From: Shewanella pealeana ATCC 700345
Lineage (GTDB): Bacteria > Pseudomonadota > Gammaproteobacteria > Enterobacterales > Shewanellaceae
Assembly (NCBI RefSeq): GCF_000018285.1
Contig: NC_009901.1
Span: 1,301,001-1,365,000 of the forward strand
Reading direction: 5' to 3'
DNA length: 64,000 nt
The position numbers and the translations under genes were made by a program. The notes below the pieces were generated by a model. That model ran no database searches. It saw only the letters and a list, made by a program, of their open reading frames with translations, and was not told the DNA's origin. This document shows, piece by piece, positions 9,691 to 20,739 of this stretch (positions are counted from its first letter, which is position 1; each line of letters begins with the position of its first letter).

Positions 9691-12513
9691 ATGAGCGACT
9701 ATAAATCTACTTTGAATTTGCCGGAAACAGAGTTTCCGATGCGTGGTAATTTGGCTAATCGTGAGCCAGAGATGTTAAAATCTTGGACCGAAAATGGACT
9801 GTACCAACAGATCCGTGAAAGCCGTAAAGATGCCAAACCGTTTATTTTGCATGATGGTCCTCCATATGCGAACGGTGACATTCATATTGGCCACTCAGTA
9901 AACAAAATTCTTAAAGATATTATTATTAAGTCAAAAACCATGTCTGGTTTTGACGCGCCATACATTCCTGGTTGGGACTGTCATGGTCTACCTATCGAGC
10001 TTAAAGTTGAGCAAAAAGTGGGTAAGCCAGGCCATAAGGTTACAGCGGCTGAATTCCGTCAGAAATGTCGTGAATATGCGGCTAAACAGGTAGACGGTCA
10101 ACGTGATGATTTTATCCGTTTAGGCGTATTTGCTGATTGGCAAAATCCATATTTAACGATGGATTACAGCACTGAAGCTAACATCGTCCGTTCACTTTCA
10201 AAAGTAATTGATAATGGCCATCTGCACAAAGGTGTTAAGCCCGTGCATTGGTGTACTGATTGTGGTTCTGCTTTGGCTGAAGCTGAAGTTGAATATGAAG
10301 ACAAGATGTCACCAGCTATCGATGTGGCTTTCACTGTTGTCGATAAGCCAGCCTTACTTGCTAAGTTCGGTGTAAATGAATACCCACATAACATCTCTAT
10401 GGTTATCTGGACGACGACACCTTGGACTCTGCCTGCTAACCGTGCGTTAGCTGTAGGGGCTAATGTTGAGTACACCTTAGTTGAGATGGTTAAAGAAGGT
10501 CAGGCACAAGCATTAGTGCTAGCGACTGATTTGTATGAATCATGTGTTGAGCGTTTTGGCGCTGAATCTCACACTGTGCTTGGTACCGTTGCGGGTAGTG
10601 ATTTAGAACTTCTGCGTTTTAACCACCCATTCTATGATTTCGATGTTCCCGTTATTTTAGGCGATCACGTTACTGTTGATTCAGGTACGGGTGTGGTTCA
10701 TACCGCTCCAGGTCATGGTCAAGACGACTTCGTGGTTGGTCAAAAGTACGGCCTAGAAGTGGCTAACCCAGTTGGTGATAACGGCGTTTACAAGCCAGAT
10801 ACAGAAATCTTCGCTGGTTTACATGTATTTAAGGCTAACAAGAACGTTGTTGAACTGCTAGAAGAGAAGGGTGCACTACTTAATCATGTACAGATTAAGC
10901 ACAGCTACCCACATTGCTGGCGCCACAAAACACCTATTATTTTCCGTGCAACACCGCAGTGGTTCATCTCGATGGATCAAAAAGGTCTACGTCAGCAAGC
11001 ATTAGGTGAAATTGAGCAGACTCAGTGGATCCCTGACTGGGGCCAAAGCCGTATCGAGAAGATGGTGGAGAACCGTCCTGATTGGTGTATTTCACGTCAA
11101 CGTACATGGGGCGTGCCTATTACCTTATTTGTACACCGTGAAACAGAAGAGCTTCATCCTGATAGCGTGTCGCTAATGGAGCGCGTTGCGGCTCGTATCG
11201 AGCAAGAAGGCATTCAAGCTTGGTGGGATCTAGATGCATCAGAGCTATTAGGTGATGAAGCTGACCAATACCGTAAAGTTACCGACACATTAGATGTTTG
11301 GTACGACTCGGGTTCTACTTTCTCGTCGGTTGTTGCTGCGCGCCCAGAGTTTAATGGCCACCCAATTGATCTGTACCTTGAAGGTAGCGATCAACACCGT
11401 GGTTGGTTTATGTCATCGCTAATGATTTCGACTGCGATGAACGGTAAGGCACCTTATAAGCAAGTGCTTACTCACGGTTTTACCGTTGATGGACAAGGCC
11501 GTAAGATGTCTAAGTCTGTTGGTAACGTGATTGCACCACAGCATGTGACTAACAAGCTAGGTGCTGACATTCTACGCTTATGGGTTGCAGCAACAGATTA
11601 CAGCGGTGAAATGACTGTATCTGATCAGATCCTAAACCGTAGTGCAGACGCGTACCGTCGTATCCGTAACACGGCTCGATTCCTATTGGCTAACATCAAT
11701 GGCTTTAATCCTGAAACTGATATGGTTGCAGTTGAAGACATGGTTGCCTTGGATCGTTGGGTTGTTCGCCGCGCAGCAGCACTACAACAAGAGTTACTAG
11801 AAGCGTATGACCAGTACAACTTCCACTTAGTCACACAAAAGTTGATGCAGTTCTGCTCTGTTGAGCTAGGCAGCTTCTACTTAGATATCATCAAAGACAG
11901 ACAATACACAGCGAAAGAAGACAGCAATGCTCGTCGTAGCTGTCAGTCTGCACTGTATCTTATCTCTGAAGCTATGGTTCGCTGGATAGCGCCAATTCTA
12001 AGCTTTACCGCTGACGAAATCTGGAAGCTACTTCCAGGTGAGCGCGGTGAGTACGTGTTTACTGAAACTTGGTACCAAGGTTTACAGTCAGTCGCACTTG
12101 AATCTGATCTAAGCGATGAGTACTGGGATCAATTACTTGCTGTTCGCGCAGAAGTAAACAAGGTGATTGAGAACGCACGACGTGAAAAACAAGTCGGTGG
12201 TTCATTAGAAGCTGAAGTGACCTTGTATGCTGATGAGGCACTTCAAGCGGTACTTGAGAACTTAGGTGATGAGCTACGTTTCGTATTGCTAACCTCTAAG
12301 ACTGAAGTTGTTGCTCTAGCTCAAGCACCAAGTGATGCAATTGAGACAGAACTTGCTTCATTGAAGTTAAGCTTGAAGAAGTCAGAAGCTGAGAAGTGTG
12401 AACGCTGCTGGCACCATAGAGAAGATGTTGGCGCAGTAGCCGAGCATCCAACTCTATGTACTCGCTGCGTAACTAATATCGAAGGCGAAGGCGAAACTCG
12501 TCAGTTTGCTTAA
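9691..12513 (+). CDS. ileS: isoleucyl-tRNA synthetase
   Basis: Class I synthetase charging tRNA-Ile. The 940-residue length equals the E. coli enzyme. Visible are the HIGH signature at 65-68, the KMSKS loop at 605-609, the CP1 editing domain between them ([13 protein letters not shown]) and a C-terminal zinc finger with Cys903, Cys906, Cys923 and Cys926. The frame is open upstream into ribF, but the ATG at 9691 has AAAGGA just before it and matches the family N-terminus, so the upstream 26 codons are rejected. The gap after ribF is only 31 bases, so the two are probably cotranscribed. Confidence 0.97.
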   Translation: MSDYKSTLNLPETEFPMRGNLANREPEMLKSWTENGLYQQIRESRKDAKPFILHDGPPYANGDIHIGHSVNKILKDIIIKSKTMSGFDAPYIPGWDCHGLPIELKVEQKVGKPGHKVTAAEFRQKCREYAAKQVDGQRDDFIRLGVFADWQNPYLTMDYSTEANIVRSLSKVIDNGHLHKGVKPVHWCTDCGSALAEAEVEYEDKMSPAIDVAFTVVDKPALLAKFGVNEYPHNISMVIWTTTPWTLPANRALAVGANVEYTLVEMVKEGQAQALVLATDLYESCVERFGAESHTVLGTVAGSDLELLRFNHPFYDFDVPVILGDHVTVDSGTGVVHTAPGHGQDDFVVGQKYGLEVANPVGDNGVYKPDTEIFAGLHVFKANKNVVELLEEKGALLNHVQIKHSYPHCWRHKTPIIFRATPQWFISMDQKGLRQQALGEIEQTQWIPDWGQSRIEKMVENRPDWCISRQRTWGVPITLFVHRETEELHPDSVSLMERVAARIEQEGIQAWWDLDASELLGDEADQYRKVTDTLDVWYDSGSTFSSVVAARPEFNGHPIDLYLEGSDQHRGWFMSSLMISTAMNGKAPYKQVLTHGFTVDGQGRKMSKSVGNVIAPQHVTNKLGADILRLWVAATDYSGEMTVSDQILNRSADAYRRIRNTARFLLANINGFNPETDMVAVEDMVALDRWVVRRAAALQQELLEAYDQYNFHLVTQKLMQFCSVELGSFYLDIIKDRQYTAKEDSNARRSCQSALYLISEAMVRWIAPILSFTADEIWKLLPGERGEYVFTETWYQGLQSVALESDLSDEYWDQLLAVRAEVNKVIENARREKQVGGSLEAEVTLYADEALQAVLENLGDELRFVLLTSKTEVVALAQAPSDAIETELASLKLSLKKSEAEKCERCWHHREDVGAVAEHPTLCTRCVTNIEGEGETRQFA

Positions 12514-12524
12514 GTAAGTGATAG

Positions 12525-12557
12525 CAACGGCTCTTTTATAGGGCCGTTGTTTTTTTG
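12525..12557 (+). terminator. hairpin with T run between ileS and lspA
   Basis: The 9-bp stem CAACGGCTC/GGGCCGTTG (12525-12533 with 12541-12549) is followed by seven T. It may partly terminate ileS transcripts, with lspA expressed by read-through or its own promoter. Confidence 0.75.
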
Positions 12558-12633
12558 TAAGTTAATTTTGTATTGTTTATCATTTTATTCTAAAGAATAC
12601 GAGTTGATGCTATCTATGGAAAAGGAACAGTTG

Positions 12634-13146
12634 ATGCCAACTAACTGGAAAGACAGTGGCCTGCGTTGGTATTGGGTCGTTGTGTTGGTTTTTTTAGCCG
12701 ACCAACTATCTAAGCAATGGGTATTGTCGAATTTTGACCTATATGAGTCGATTCAGTTACTGCCAGTGTTTAATTTTACCTATGTACGTAACTATGGCGC
12801 TGCGTTTAGCTTCTTGAGTGATGCTGGCGGATGGCAACGTTGGTTGTTTACCTTCGTAGCAGTTGGCTTTAGCGTATTGTTATCGGTTTGGCTGCGTCAG
12901 CAACCAAGCAAGATGTGGCGCTTAAATCTTGCATACACCTTAGTGATCGGCGGTGCATTAGGTAACTTAATTGACCGCCTACAACATGGCTACGTAGTCG
13001 ACTTTTTAGATTTCTATTGGAATACTAGTCATTTCCCTGCATTTAATATTGCTGACTCGGCAATTTGTGTTGGGGCAGGACTTATTATTTTGGATTCTTT
13101 TGTTGCCGGTAAAGACGACAAGAAATCAGATGGTATAAAGGAGTAA
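12634..13146 (+). CDS. lspA: lipoprotein signal peptidase (signal peptidase II)
   Basis: Inner-membrane aspartyl protease that removes prolipoprotein signal peptides. It has four hydrophobic segments and the catalytic aspartates Asp123 (VVDF) and Asp141 (FNIADSA), with the NLIDRL and NYGAAFSF boxes. The open frame begins at 12547, but the ATG at 12634 has AAAGGA upstream and yields the normal 170 residues. Its likely substrate in this window is the lipoprotein hexosaminidase at 30282. The fkpB ribosome site overlaps the lspA stop, so the two are translationally coupled. Confidence 0.94.
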   Translation: MPTNWKDSGLRWYWVVVLVFLADQLSKQWVLSNFDLYESIQLLPVFNFTYVRNYGAAFSFLSDAGGWQRWLFTFVAVGFSVLLSVWLRQQPSKMWRLNLAYTLVIGGALGNLIDRLQHGYVVDFLDFYWNTSHFPAFNIADSAICVGAGLIILDSFVAGKDDKKSDGIKE

Positions 13147-13151
13147 CTTAA

Positions 13152-13574
13152 GTGTCAGAGATGCATTCAGTTTTATGTCATATGAATATTGTACTTGAAG
13201 ACGGTTCTACTGCAGAAAGCACTCGCTCAAGTGGTAAGCCTGCAAGATTCAACGTGGGGGATGAGAGTTTGAGCCCAGCGTTTGAAGCTGAGATAGTTAA
13301 CCTTAAAGAGGGTGACAAGCACAGCTTTACACTGCAGCCTGCCGATACTTTTGGTGAGTCGAATCCCGATGCTGTTCATCATATGGACAGAAGTCGTTTT
13401 CCTGCTGACATGAAACTGGAATCTGGCGTGATAGTGAGCTTTGCTGGCCCTGGTGGCAGTGAGATCCCAGGTATGGTGAGAGACGTGGTCGCTGACTCAG
13501 TGACCATAGATCTGAACCATCCACTCGCAGGTCAAGTGTTAACCTTTGAGCTTGAAGTGGTACAGGTACTGTAA
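13152..13574 (+). CDS. fkpB: FKBP-type peptidyl-prolyl isomerase (SlpA/FkpB)
   Basis: Cytoplasmic FKBP-fold prolyl isomerase and chaperone of the SlyD/SlpA group. The 140-residue chain has the [11 protein letters not shown] strand, the inserted-flap region ([19 protein letters not shown]) and DLNHPLAGQ, all typical of SlpA. It lacks the His-rich metal tail of SlyD. The GTG start at 13152 has AAGGAG eight bases upstream; an ATG at 13161 would also be in frame but is less well placed. It lies between lspA and ispH as in E. coli. Confidence 0.9.
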   Translation: MSEMHSVLCHMNIVLEDGSTAESTRSSGKPARFNVGDESLSPAFEAEIVNLKEGDKHSFTLQPADTFGESNPDAVHHMDRSRFPADMKLESGVIVSFAGPGGSEIPGMVRDVVADSVTIDLNHPLAGQVLTFELEVVQVL

Positions 13575-13576
13575 TT

Positions 13577-14506
13577 ATGAATATTCTTCTGGCAAATCCT
13601 CGTGGTTTTTGTGCAGGTGTTGATCGCGCCATTAGTATTGTTGAGCGCGCATTAGAGTTATTTTCTCCACCTATTTATGTCAGGCACGAAGTGGTTCATA
13701 ACCGCTACGTGGTGCAGAACTTGAAAGAACGTGGTGCCGTGTTTGTCGAAGAGCTAGATCAAGTACCAGACGATAGCATCGTTATCTTTAGTGCTCATGG
13801 TGTATCTCAAGCCGTTCGAGCCGAAGCTAAGAGACGCGGCTTAAAGGTGTTCGATGCGACTTGTCCTCTTGTCACTAAGGTTCATCTACAGGTCGCTCGT
13901 GCAAGCCGTAAAGGTATTGAGTGCATCTTAATTGGTCATGCAGGACACCCTGAAGTGGAAGGCACCATGGGTCAGTACGACAACTCTGCTGGTGGCGTAC
14001 ATTTAGTTGAGTCACCTGAAGATGTAGCAAAGCTTGTGGTCAAAGATCCTGACAACCTTTGCTTTGTGACTCAAACAACCTTATCAATGGACGATACCGC
14101 GGATGTGATCTCGTCTTTACAGAAAAAGTACCCTTCAATCGAAGGGCCGCGTAAGGATGATATCTGCTACGCGACGCAGAACCGCCAAGACGCAGTTCGC
14201 AATGTTGCTGAAGAAGTGGAACTATTTATCGTCGTTGGCTCCAAGAACAGTTCTAACTCAAATCGTCTGCGTGAGTTAGCACAGAAGAAAGGCACACAAG
14301 CTTTCTTAGTGGATAATGCCGATGACGTGGATGCCACATGGTTTAATGGCGTAGAACGCGTTGCCGTAACCGCTGGGGCATCTGCGCCAGAGGTCTTGGT
14401 TAAGCAGGTTGTCGATGCGATTGCTAAAATGGCACCGAGCGTAGTAACAGAGGTCGAAGGTCAACTCGAAGATACTGTTTTCGCGGTACCTGCTGAGCTT
14501 CGTTGA
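13577..14506 (+). CDS. ispH: 4-hydroxy-3-methylbut-2-enyl diphosphate reductase
   Basis: Last step of the MEP isoprenoid pathway, making IPP and DMAPP with a [4Fe-4S] cluster. The three cluster cysteines are visible at residues 12 (GFCAG), 96 (DATCPLV) and 197 (DICYATQ). The conserved [11 protein letters not shown] and TQTTLS motifs are present. The length of 309 residues is standard. The gene starts two bases after fkpB and ends with a strong terminator, closing the murJ-to-ispH block. Confidence 0.96.
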   Translation: MNILLANPRGFCAGVDRAISIVERALELFSPPIYVRHEVVHNRYVVQNLKERGAVFVEELDQVPDDSIVIFSAHGVSQAVRAEAKRRGLKVFDATCPLVTKVHLQVARASRKGIECILIGHAGHPEVEGTMGQYDNSAGGVHLVESPEDVAKLVVKDPDNLCFVTQTTLSMDDTADVISSLQKKYPSIEGPRKDDICYATQNRQDAVRNVAEEVELFIVVGSKNSSNSNRLRELAQKKGTQAFLVDNADDVDATWFNGVERVAVTAGASAPEVLVKQVVDAIAKMAPSVVTEVEGQLEDTVFAVPAELR

Positions 14507-14542
14507 GGCTTCGTGAAGTTGAGATACAAATTGAATTAAATA

Positions 14543-14568
14543 AAAAGAGGCTTAGGCCTCTTTTTTTT
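14543..14568 (+). terminator. terminator of the lspA-fkpB-ispH unit
   Basis: The stem AAGAGGC/GCCTCTT (14545-14551 with 14556-14562), loop TTAG, is followed by a long T run. Confidence 0.9.
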
Positions 14569-14748
14569 CGCTTAAAATTCAGCCATATCTTGTATGTTAA
14601 TCAGGAGTGCGCATTAATCACCACAACTCAACATTCGACTAATCTACTATTAACCTGTATGCTTTCATATTACTATAAGTCACCGATTTTAAACATTAAA
14701 AATAAATTTTAACGTCAAGAATATGACGAATACTGAGGAATTGACGGA

Positions 14749-15309
14749 ATGAACACCAAAGAGAAAGGACTTTCATTGATTGAAGTGTTAGTTGCTTTGG
14801 TTATTTTGACCGTCGGCTTGATCGGCGTTTTCAATCTTCATGTGATCTCTAAGCGCGGTAGTTTCGAGTCTTTCCAGCAGACTCAGGCCGCCTATCTCGC
14901 CAACGATATTATTAGTCGTATCAAATTAAACCGTTCTCAGCTTACATCGTATGCAGGTACTTACAGTGGCACGTTATCTATTCCGGGCAAACGTTGCGAT
15001 GTTTCTGTGGGGCAACCTATTGATACCTGTAATACATTTGAGACTCGATTATGGGATCTCTATCAATTGGATCAGCAAGTTTTAGGCTACTCAGAAGTGC
15101 TTGATGGTAAAAAAGTTGGCGGGTTAGATAACGCTACAGCTTGTATAGAAGCAAAGGATAGTGGTGAGGTAACTGTTGTACTTAGTTGGCGTGGAATGAA
15201 TAAAGTAAATAAAGCTGGGCCTCTTCAACCCGTTTTTGTGCGTGGTTGTGGTGAAAGTAAAAACAAGAACCAGCGTCGATTTTACTTCATTAATACGGTA
15301 ATTCTTTAA
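14749..15309 (+). CDS. pilV: type IV pilus minor pilin PilV
   Basis: This 186-residue prepilin has the class III signal KEKG/LSLIEVLVALVILTVGLIG, with cleavage after Gly7 and Glu at +5, followed by the hydrophobic helix. The C-terminal domain has several cysteines. It is the first gene of pilV-pilW-pilX-pilY1-pilE-tapY2, which prime the type IVa pilus and sit at its tip. TGAGGAATTGACGG precedes the ATG. The 240-bp gap upstream should contain the operon promoter, but no clear box was seen. Confidence 0.85.
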   Translation: MNTKEKGLSLIEVLVALVILTVGLIGVFNLHVISKRGSFESFQQTQAAYLANDIISRIKLNRSQLTSYAGTYSGTLSIPGKRCDVSVGQPIDTCNTFETRLWDLYQLDQQVLGYSEVLDGKKVGGLDNATACIEAKDSGEVTVVLSWRGMNKVNKAGPLQPVFVRGCGESKNKNQRRFYFINTVIL

Positions 15310-15313
15310 TCTT

Positions 15314-16303
15314 ATGAATACGGATAATAAATTAAGTCATGCGCAGTGGGGATTTTCGCTTGTTGAGCTGATGGTCGCAATGGTCGTGAGTTTATTTTTG
15401 ACTCTTGGTGTTTTCTCAATGTTCGCAATGTCTTCTACGAACGTGACAACTACTAGTCAGTTTAATCAGCTGCAAGAAAATGGCCGAATTGCACTTGCTC
15501 TAATTGAAAGAGATGTTAGTCAACTAGGCTTTATGGGGGATATGACAGGTACCGACTTTGTGCTTGGGATGAATACAACGATTGACGCCCCTGCTATTGC
15601 TGCTGCCAATGATTGTATAGGGGCTGGGGCTAACAATGCGAGCTTTCCAAATAATCAGGCTGCTCATTTTAGACGCATTTGGGGTTATGAACATAGCGCT
15701 GGAGGTGGGGGAATGGCATGTATTCCTGATGTATCAGTCGATACCGATGTATTGCAAGTTAAGCGGTTAATCGGACCGTCTATAGCGCCTGCTGCACTGA
15801 ATTCAAATCGCTATTATATGGCGACAACGTCTAGCCAGGCCGTTATTTTTGCCGGAGATCAAGCTGTACCGCCGCTAACTAACTCCCGAATTTGGGAGCT
15901 TCAACATCATGTGTATTTCATACAAACTGATAATAATGTGCCCGTACTTATGCGTAGAGTGTTAGGTAAAGGCGGAATGAAATCAGGAAGTAGCTATGAA
16001 CAACTCGTTGAGGGGGTAGAAAATATTAGAGTTATGTATGGCTTTGATAGTAACGGCGATAAGAGTGCTGATAGCTTTAGGCCAGCACAAAGCACTACAA
16101 GCTTTATGTGGGATAACACCGCTTTACAGCGTTTAGTCGCGGTTCGTATTTATGTATTAGTGCGCTCTCTTGAAGAAGATAATAGTTATACAAACAACAC
16201 CGTTTATACGCTTGGTGACAAAGAAATAGCGGCAAATGGTGATGGTTTTCGTCGCAAGGTCGTTATGACCACCGTCGTGCTTGAAAATCCCATTTTGCTT
16301 TAG
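15314..16303 (+). CDS. pilW: type IV pilus assembly protein PilW
   Basis: Minor pilin of 329 residues with prepilin signal QWG/FSLVELMVAMVVSLFLTLGV (cleavage after about residue 13, Glu at +5) and a large C-terminal domain. The segments LALIERDVSQLGFMG and GVENIRVMYGFDSNGD are typical of PilW. It starts four bases after the pilV stop without a clear ribosome site, suggesting translational coupling. PilW works with PilV, PilX, FimU and PilE in the priming complex and links to PilY1. Confidence 0.88.
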   Translation: MNTDNKLSHAQWGFSLVELMVAMVVSLFLTLGVFSMFAMSSTNVTTTSQFNQLQENGRIALALIERDVSQLGFMGDMTGTDFVLGMNTTIDAPAIAAANDCIGAGANNASFPNNQAAHFRRIWGYEHSAGGGGMACIPDVSVDTDVLQVKRLIGPSIAPAALNSNRYYMATTSSQAVIFAGDQAVPPLTNSRIWELQHHVYFIQTDNNVPVLMRRVLGKGGMKSGSSYEQLVEGVENIRVMYGFDSNGDKSADSFRPAQSTTSFMWDNTALQRLVAVRIYVLVRSLEEDNSYTNNTVYTLGDKEIAANGDGFRRKVVMTTVVLENPILL

Positions 16304-16313
16304 GACATTATGT

Positions 16314-16751
16314 ATGAAAATCAAAAAACAGAAGGGAGTTGTACTTTTTTTCTCTCTTATTATTTTGCTGATTATGACGGTAATTGGTGTAGCGCTAGCT
16401 ATAAACTCTAATCAATCTATAAAAATGGCCGGGGCGGGGTCTGAGAGGATCGAAGCGATGGTTGAAGCTCATGGCGCGTTGGATAAAGTTTTAGCGGCAA
16501 AAGCTGGAACTACTTTAGCAAATATCAATGCTTCGCAAACAGTCGTTGACGATACATTTAATGCATCTAGTACTTTAGCACCTATGGTTGATGGTGATGT
16601 GGCTTGTCAAAGAAGTTCGGCCGCGAGTGGCGCAAATTTGATTAGCTGTAGGCGCGTGGAGGTTTCTACTGATGCAAGTTTCGGACGAAATAATATGGGT
16701 CGAGTCAGTATAGTCACTGGCGTAGAGCAAGAAGTATTAACTGGGAGTTAA
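16314..16751 (+). CDS. pilX: type IV pilus assembly protein PilX
   Basis: Minor pilin of 145 residues. The prepilin signal KKQKG/VVLFFSLIILLIMTVIGVAL lacks Glu at +5, which is normal for PilX. The frame is open from 16281, but the ATG at 16314 gives the expected short leader and has AGGA eight bases before it, overlapping the pilW stop. Two cysteines near the C-terminus probably form a disulfide. It lies directly ahead of pilY1, its functional partner at the pilus tip. Confidence 0.85.
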   Translation: MKIKKQKGVVLFFSLIILLIMTVIGVALAINSNQSIKMAGAGSERIEAMVEAHGALDKVLAAKAGTTLANINASQTVVDDTFNASSTLAPMVDGDVACQRSSAASGANLISCRRVEVSTDASFGRNNMGRVSIVTGVEQEVLTGS

Positions 16752-16753
16752 CT

Positions 16754-19700
16754 ATGTTGGGTAAGCGAATTTTAACAGCGGTAGCATTTGCTGTAGTCGT
16801 TCTCTCTGGCGCAAGTCATAGTGATGATACTGAGCTCTATGTTTATGAATCGACCGCTCGGTCTGGGGCAAGACCTCAAGTGCTCATTATCTTTGATAAC
16901 TCAGGCAGTATGGGGAATATGGTCGATGATGCTGAGGCATTTTATGATCCGGATGTCACTTATCCTGCGGTAGGAAGTGATAATTCTCTACAGGAGAGAA
17001 TGGTTTATTTTACTAAAGGTGGTATTGATAATACAGCAATGCCTGTGCCTGATAGCCCATCAGAAAGCCGTCGTTTTTTATCAGAGATAAACGGTTGTGA
17101 GACCTCTTGGGAATATTTAAAGAATTACGGTGTGTTTACCGGTTTTTTCAGGGAGTATGGCTTTTCAGGGCAAAATGGGACTTGGCAGGAAGTGCCCGAT
17201 AACAATGGCGCTAATATAACTCATATTGATTGTTTCGATGATATTGAAGGTAAAAAATGGCGTAATGCTCCTAATCAACCTTCAGGGTTTCCAATTGATA
17301 GTGCTGGTAATAAGAAAAATCCAATTCGCTATGCCGAGGTTAATGCTAGTTCAACCACTGCTGAAATTGATGCAGCACATACAAAAGCACAGCAGACTGG
17401 CTTTGGTACAGGTCAATCAATAACCCTCTATACCGATAACTATTTACGCTGGTATCACGGCGACCAAGAAAGTGTACCTCAGACCCGTTTAGCAATCGCA
17501 AAAGAAGTGATTAAAAATACCATTGTCACAACGCCAAGTGTGGATTTCGGCTTAGCTATTTTTAACATTAACTACCCTCGAGAGGGGGATGGTGATGGTG
17601 GACGGATTATCTCTGGTATAAAGGTGATGAACGAAGCGAATAAAATCTCTTTACTGGAAACCATTGATAACTTACCAGCATCGACCAATACGCCGTTATG
17701 TGAAACCCTTTATGAAGCCTATCGCTATTTTTCTGGTAAAAGCGTTTATTTCGGTGACGACGATTATAATGTCGGTAACTTAGGTTATAAAAAGAATATC
17801 CCCCCTCGCGACACGCACAAGGATGTTGAATCTGACGGGAAGTATGTTTCGCCTTTTAAAGAATGCCAGAACAGAGCCTATGTCGTGTATATAACCGATG
17901 GTGTTCCGACATTAGACAATAATGCTGATCAAAAAGTATTGGAATTACCCGGCGTAAGCTCTAGCGACAAATTTATAAACACTAGCCCCTCTTTTACCAG
18001 TTACCTGCCAGCGTTAGCTGGCTGGATGAATACTAATGATGTCAATACATCTGAAGCCTATCCTGATGACCAAAATGTAACGACATTTACGATAGGCTTT
18101 AGTGAAGGCGCTGATGCGGCTGCCGCGCTCCTTAAGAAAACGGCAGAGAAAGGGGGGGGAGAGTACTTTCATGCAGCGGATGCGTCCGCTTTACAGGCAG
18201 CATTACAACAGGTCTTTTCTCAGATCTTGGAAGTTAACGCAAGCTTTACCTCTCCCTCTATAGCTAGCAATAATTTTGACAGAACACGAACCTTTGATTC
18301 CGTCTACTATGCGATGTTTTTACCGAATAAAGGGCCGAGGTGGTCTGGTAACTTGAAAAAGTTCAGAGTAACAGGTGATGGTGATATCGTCGATAAGAGT
18401 GGGGCTAATGCTTTAGGCAACGATGGTAATTTAGTGTCATCGGCGTGTTCTTATTGGACATCAGATTCTACCTGTGCCTCAGCTAGTGATGGTGGTGACG
18501 GTAATGACGTTAGAGTTGGTGGGGCAGCAGACTCTATAGGATATATACAGAAGAGAAAACTATTGAGTAATATCGGCACTAATGGTGCTATGGCGACATT
18601 TAATAAGTCTAACGCATCTAGTTATGCGGGGGGCGATGCTAAACTTTCATTGCATATGGGAGTGGATGAAACCCAACTGGAAGATATGTTTAATTGGGCA
18701 AAAGGCTACGATGTCGATGATGATAATGGTAATTCACAGACAGATGATGCCCGTGACGAACTAATGGGTGACCCACTTCATTCTCGGCCATTAGCGATCA
18801 ACTTTGGTACAGCTAACATACCTGATATTCGTATCATTATGGGAACCAATCATGGTTTTTTGCATATGTTTAAGGATGAAAATGAAACCGTTAGCGAGTC
18901 ATGGGCCTTCATGCCTTATGAGTTATTACCTAATATTAGAGAGCTAAAGGCAAATGTACCTACGGGCGTCCACTCTGTTTATGGCCTAGATAGTTCACCC
19001 GTTAGTTACGTTAAGACTGGTGCATCAGGCTTAGATAAAGCATGGGTCTTTGTTGGTATGCGACGTGGTGGTAAATCTTACTATGCATTTGATGTAACGA
19101 CTCCAGACTCTCCTAGGTTTATGTGGAAGATTGATCCAGATAGCGCCGGAATGTCTGAGCTAGCACAAACTTGGTCTGAACCCGTAGTGACCCACATCCC
19201 AGGTTGGCCTGCAGGCAATACCGATCCGAGTAAAGCTAAACCCGTATTAATTTTTGGTGCGGGTTACTCGCCGTCAACCAAAGATGGCGCTAACGTAGGA
19301 ATTCAAGACACTGAAGGTCGTGGAGTTTATATTGTTGATGCAGAAACTGGCACTTTAGTGCATACATTTGGGCCTGATTCATCATCAAGTGCGACTCAGA
19401 TCCCAGGGATAACAGATAGTATTCCGAACTCAGTGGCAGTTTTAGACAGTAACAGCGATAAGTTAACCGATAGGATTTATGCATCAGATACTGGCGGCAA
19501 TGTTTGGCGACTAGATTTACCAAGTGCTAACCCTAAAGATTCAACCAATCCTTGGACAGCATTTAAATTTGCTGATTTAGGAGGGAGTTCTTTAACAAGC
19601 GATAGACGCTTCTTTGCTGAGCCTGTTGTTGCTCAAACGGTTTTTACTAACTTAGCTGAAGTTGATGTGACTTATGATGGCACCACTACGACAGTAAAAA

Positions 19701-20338
19701 CTTATCAGGACATACCTTATGATGCCGTAGCTATTGGGACAGGGCATAGGCCGCACCCTTCAGACAAGACTCGTCAGGATAAGCTATTTACTCTACAAGA
19801 TCGTAATGTAGTAACACGATCTTTTAATGGAACCAATGGAAATACGGTTCCAGAGCCCATTACTTTGGTGGATCTTTATGATATCACGAGTAAAGCAGCC
19901 TCTACTGAATCGGAGGATATTACCTTTGGTAAGAAGTTTGGCTGGTATTATAGCCTAGGAGCGATTGGAGAGAAGAGTCTAGCCGGCGCATCGATTATTC
20001 AGGGACGGGTTTACTTTACTTCTTATGTACCCGGTGATACCTCTTCAACCAACCAATGTCTGATTGCTGGAATGGGCCGCCTATATTCTTTTGCTTTACA
20101 TAAGGGGACTCGTACATATACGCAAGAGTATATTGAATTAGGGGAAAGAGTACCAGATACGCCTCCTCCTCTAATCCCAGAGGGAGATATCTATTTTCCC
20201 ATTCCAGATGCTCCAAGATTACCTTGCGTTGAGGGAGACGTAAATTGTCCTAAACCACCAGATTGTCAAAATGGTGATGATAAGTGTGTTGGATCGGCTC
20301 TTGGGATTAACCGAATTTACTACCATGCAAATGACTAA
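16754..20338 (+). CDS. pilY1: type IV pilus tip adhesin / assembly factor PilY1
   Basis: Exported pilus-tip protein of 1194 residues. A Sec signal covers about residues 1-22. A von Willebrand A domain follows with the metal site DNSGSMGNM near residues 48-56 and AYVVYITDGVPT near 375. The C-terminal half is the PilY1 propeller domain (MGTNHGFLHMFKD, SPVSYV, AWVFVGMRRGGKSYYAFDV), including a calcium-loop pattern DSNSDKLTD near 900. A Pro/Cys-rich tail ends the protein. GGAG precedes the ATG and the gap after pilX is two bases. In Pseudomonas, PilY1 controls extension/retraction, adhesion and surface sensing. Confidence 0.92.
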   Translation: MLGKRILTAVAFAVVVLSGASHSDDTELYVYESTARSGARPQVLIIFDNSGSMGNMVDDAEAFYDPDVTYPAVGSDNSLQERMVYFTKGGIDNTAMPVPDSPSESRRFLSEINGCETSWEYLKNYGVFTGFFREYGFSGQNGTWQEVPDNNGANITHIDCFDDIEGKKWRNAPNQPSGFPIDSAGNKKNPIRYAEVNASSTTAEIDAAHTKAQQTGFGTGQSITLYTDNYLRWYHGDQESVPQTRLAIAKEVIKNTIVTTPSVDFGLAIFNINYPREGDGDGGRIISGIKVMNEANKISLLETIDNLPASTNTPLCETLYEAYRYFSGKSVYFGDDDYNVGNLGYKKNIPPRDTHKDVESDGKYVSPFKECQNRAYVVYITDGVPTLDNNADQKVLELPGVSSSDKFINTSPSFTSYLPALAGWMNTNDVNTSEAYPDDQNVTTFTIGFSEGADAAAALLKKTAEKGGGEYFHAADASALQAALQQVFSQILEVNASFTSPSIASNNFDRTRTFDSVYYAMFLPNKGPRWSGNLKKFRVTGDGDIVDKSGANALGNDGNLVSSACSYWTSDSTCASASDGGDGNDVRVGGAADSIGYIQKRKLLSNIGTNGAMATFNKSNASSYAGGDAKLSLHMGVDETQLEDMFNWAKGYDVDDDNGNSQTDDARDELMGDPLHSRPLAINFGTANIPDIRIIMGTNHGFLHMFKDENETVSESWAFMPYELLPNIRELKANVPTGVHSVYGLDSSPVSYVKTGASGLDKAWVFVGMRRGGKSYYAFDVTTPDSPRFMWKIDPDSAGMSELAQTWSEPVVTHIPGWPAGNTDPSKAKPVLIFGAGYSPSTKDGANVGIQDTEGRGVYIVDAETGTLVHTFGPDSSSSATQIPGITDSIPNSVAVLDSNSDKLTDRIYASDTGGNVWRLDLPSANPKDSTNPWTAFKFADLGGSSLTSDRRFFAEPVVAQTVFTNLAEVDVTYDGTTTTVKTYQDIPYDAVAIGTGHRPHPSDKTRQDKLFTLQDRNVVTRSFNGTNGNTVPEPITLVDLYDITSKAASTESEDITFGKKFGWYYSLGAIGEKSLAGASIIQGRVYFTSYVPGDTSSTNQCLIAGMGRLYSFALHKGTRTYTQEYIELGERVPDTPPPLIPEGDIYFPIPDAPRLPCVEGDVNCPKPPDCQNGDDKCVGSALGINRIYYHAND

Positions 20339-20346
20339 GGTATTTT

Positions 20347-20739
20347 ATGTTTAATGCTAAAGGTTTTACACTTATTGAGTTAATGATTACTGTTGCAATA
20401 ATAGGGATCTTGGCATCAATCGCATACCCCTCTTATATCGACTATATTCTTCAAGCCGGACGTTCTGATGCGAAAGTGATACTACTAGAGGCAGCTAATA
20501 AACAAGAGCAGCTATATCTAGATAGTCGAACCTATACCGTGAATATGGCCACTTTGGGTTACTCTGCAAGCCCAGCTTTGAGTGAAAATGGTTACTATAA
20601 AATCAGTAGTGAAGTCCCTGAAAAAGGACAGTTTAAATTAACTGCTACGGCGACTGGCGATCATGCTTATAGAGACCAAGTCTGTAATACAATGACGATT
20701 AATGAGTCAGGAGTTAAGACACCATTGGAGTGTTGGTAA
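20347..20739 (+). CDS. pilE: type IV pilin PilE-like minor pilin
   Basis: This 130-residue prepilin has the short leader MFNAKG/FTLIELMITVAIIGILASIAYPSY, with Glu at +5 and the classic pilin helix. The globular part contains the KQEQLYLDSRTYT segment common to PilE-type minor pilins. A C-terminal Cys pair (VCNTM and LECW) should form the D-region disulfide. It follows pilY1 by eight bases. Its place at the end of a minor-pilin operon argues for a minor rather than the major pilin. Confidence 0.87.
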   Translation: MFNAKGFTLIELMITVAIIGILASIAYPSYIDYILQAGRSDAKVILLEAANKQEQLYLDSRTYTVNMATLGYSASPALSENGYYKISSEVPEKGQFKLTATATGDHAYRDQVCNTMTINESGVKTPLECW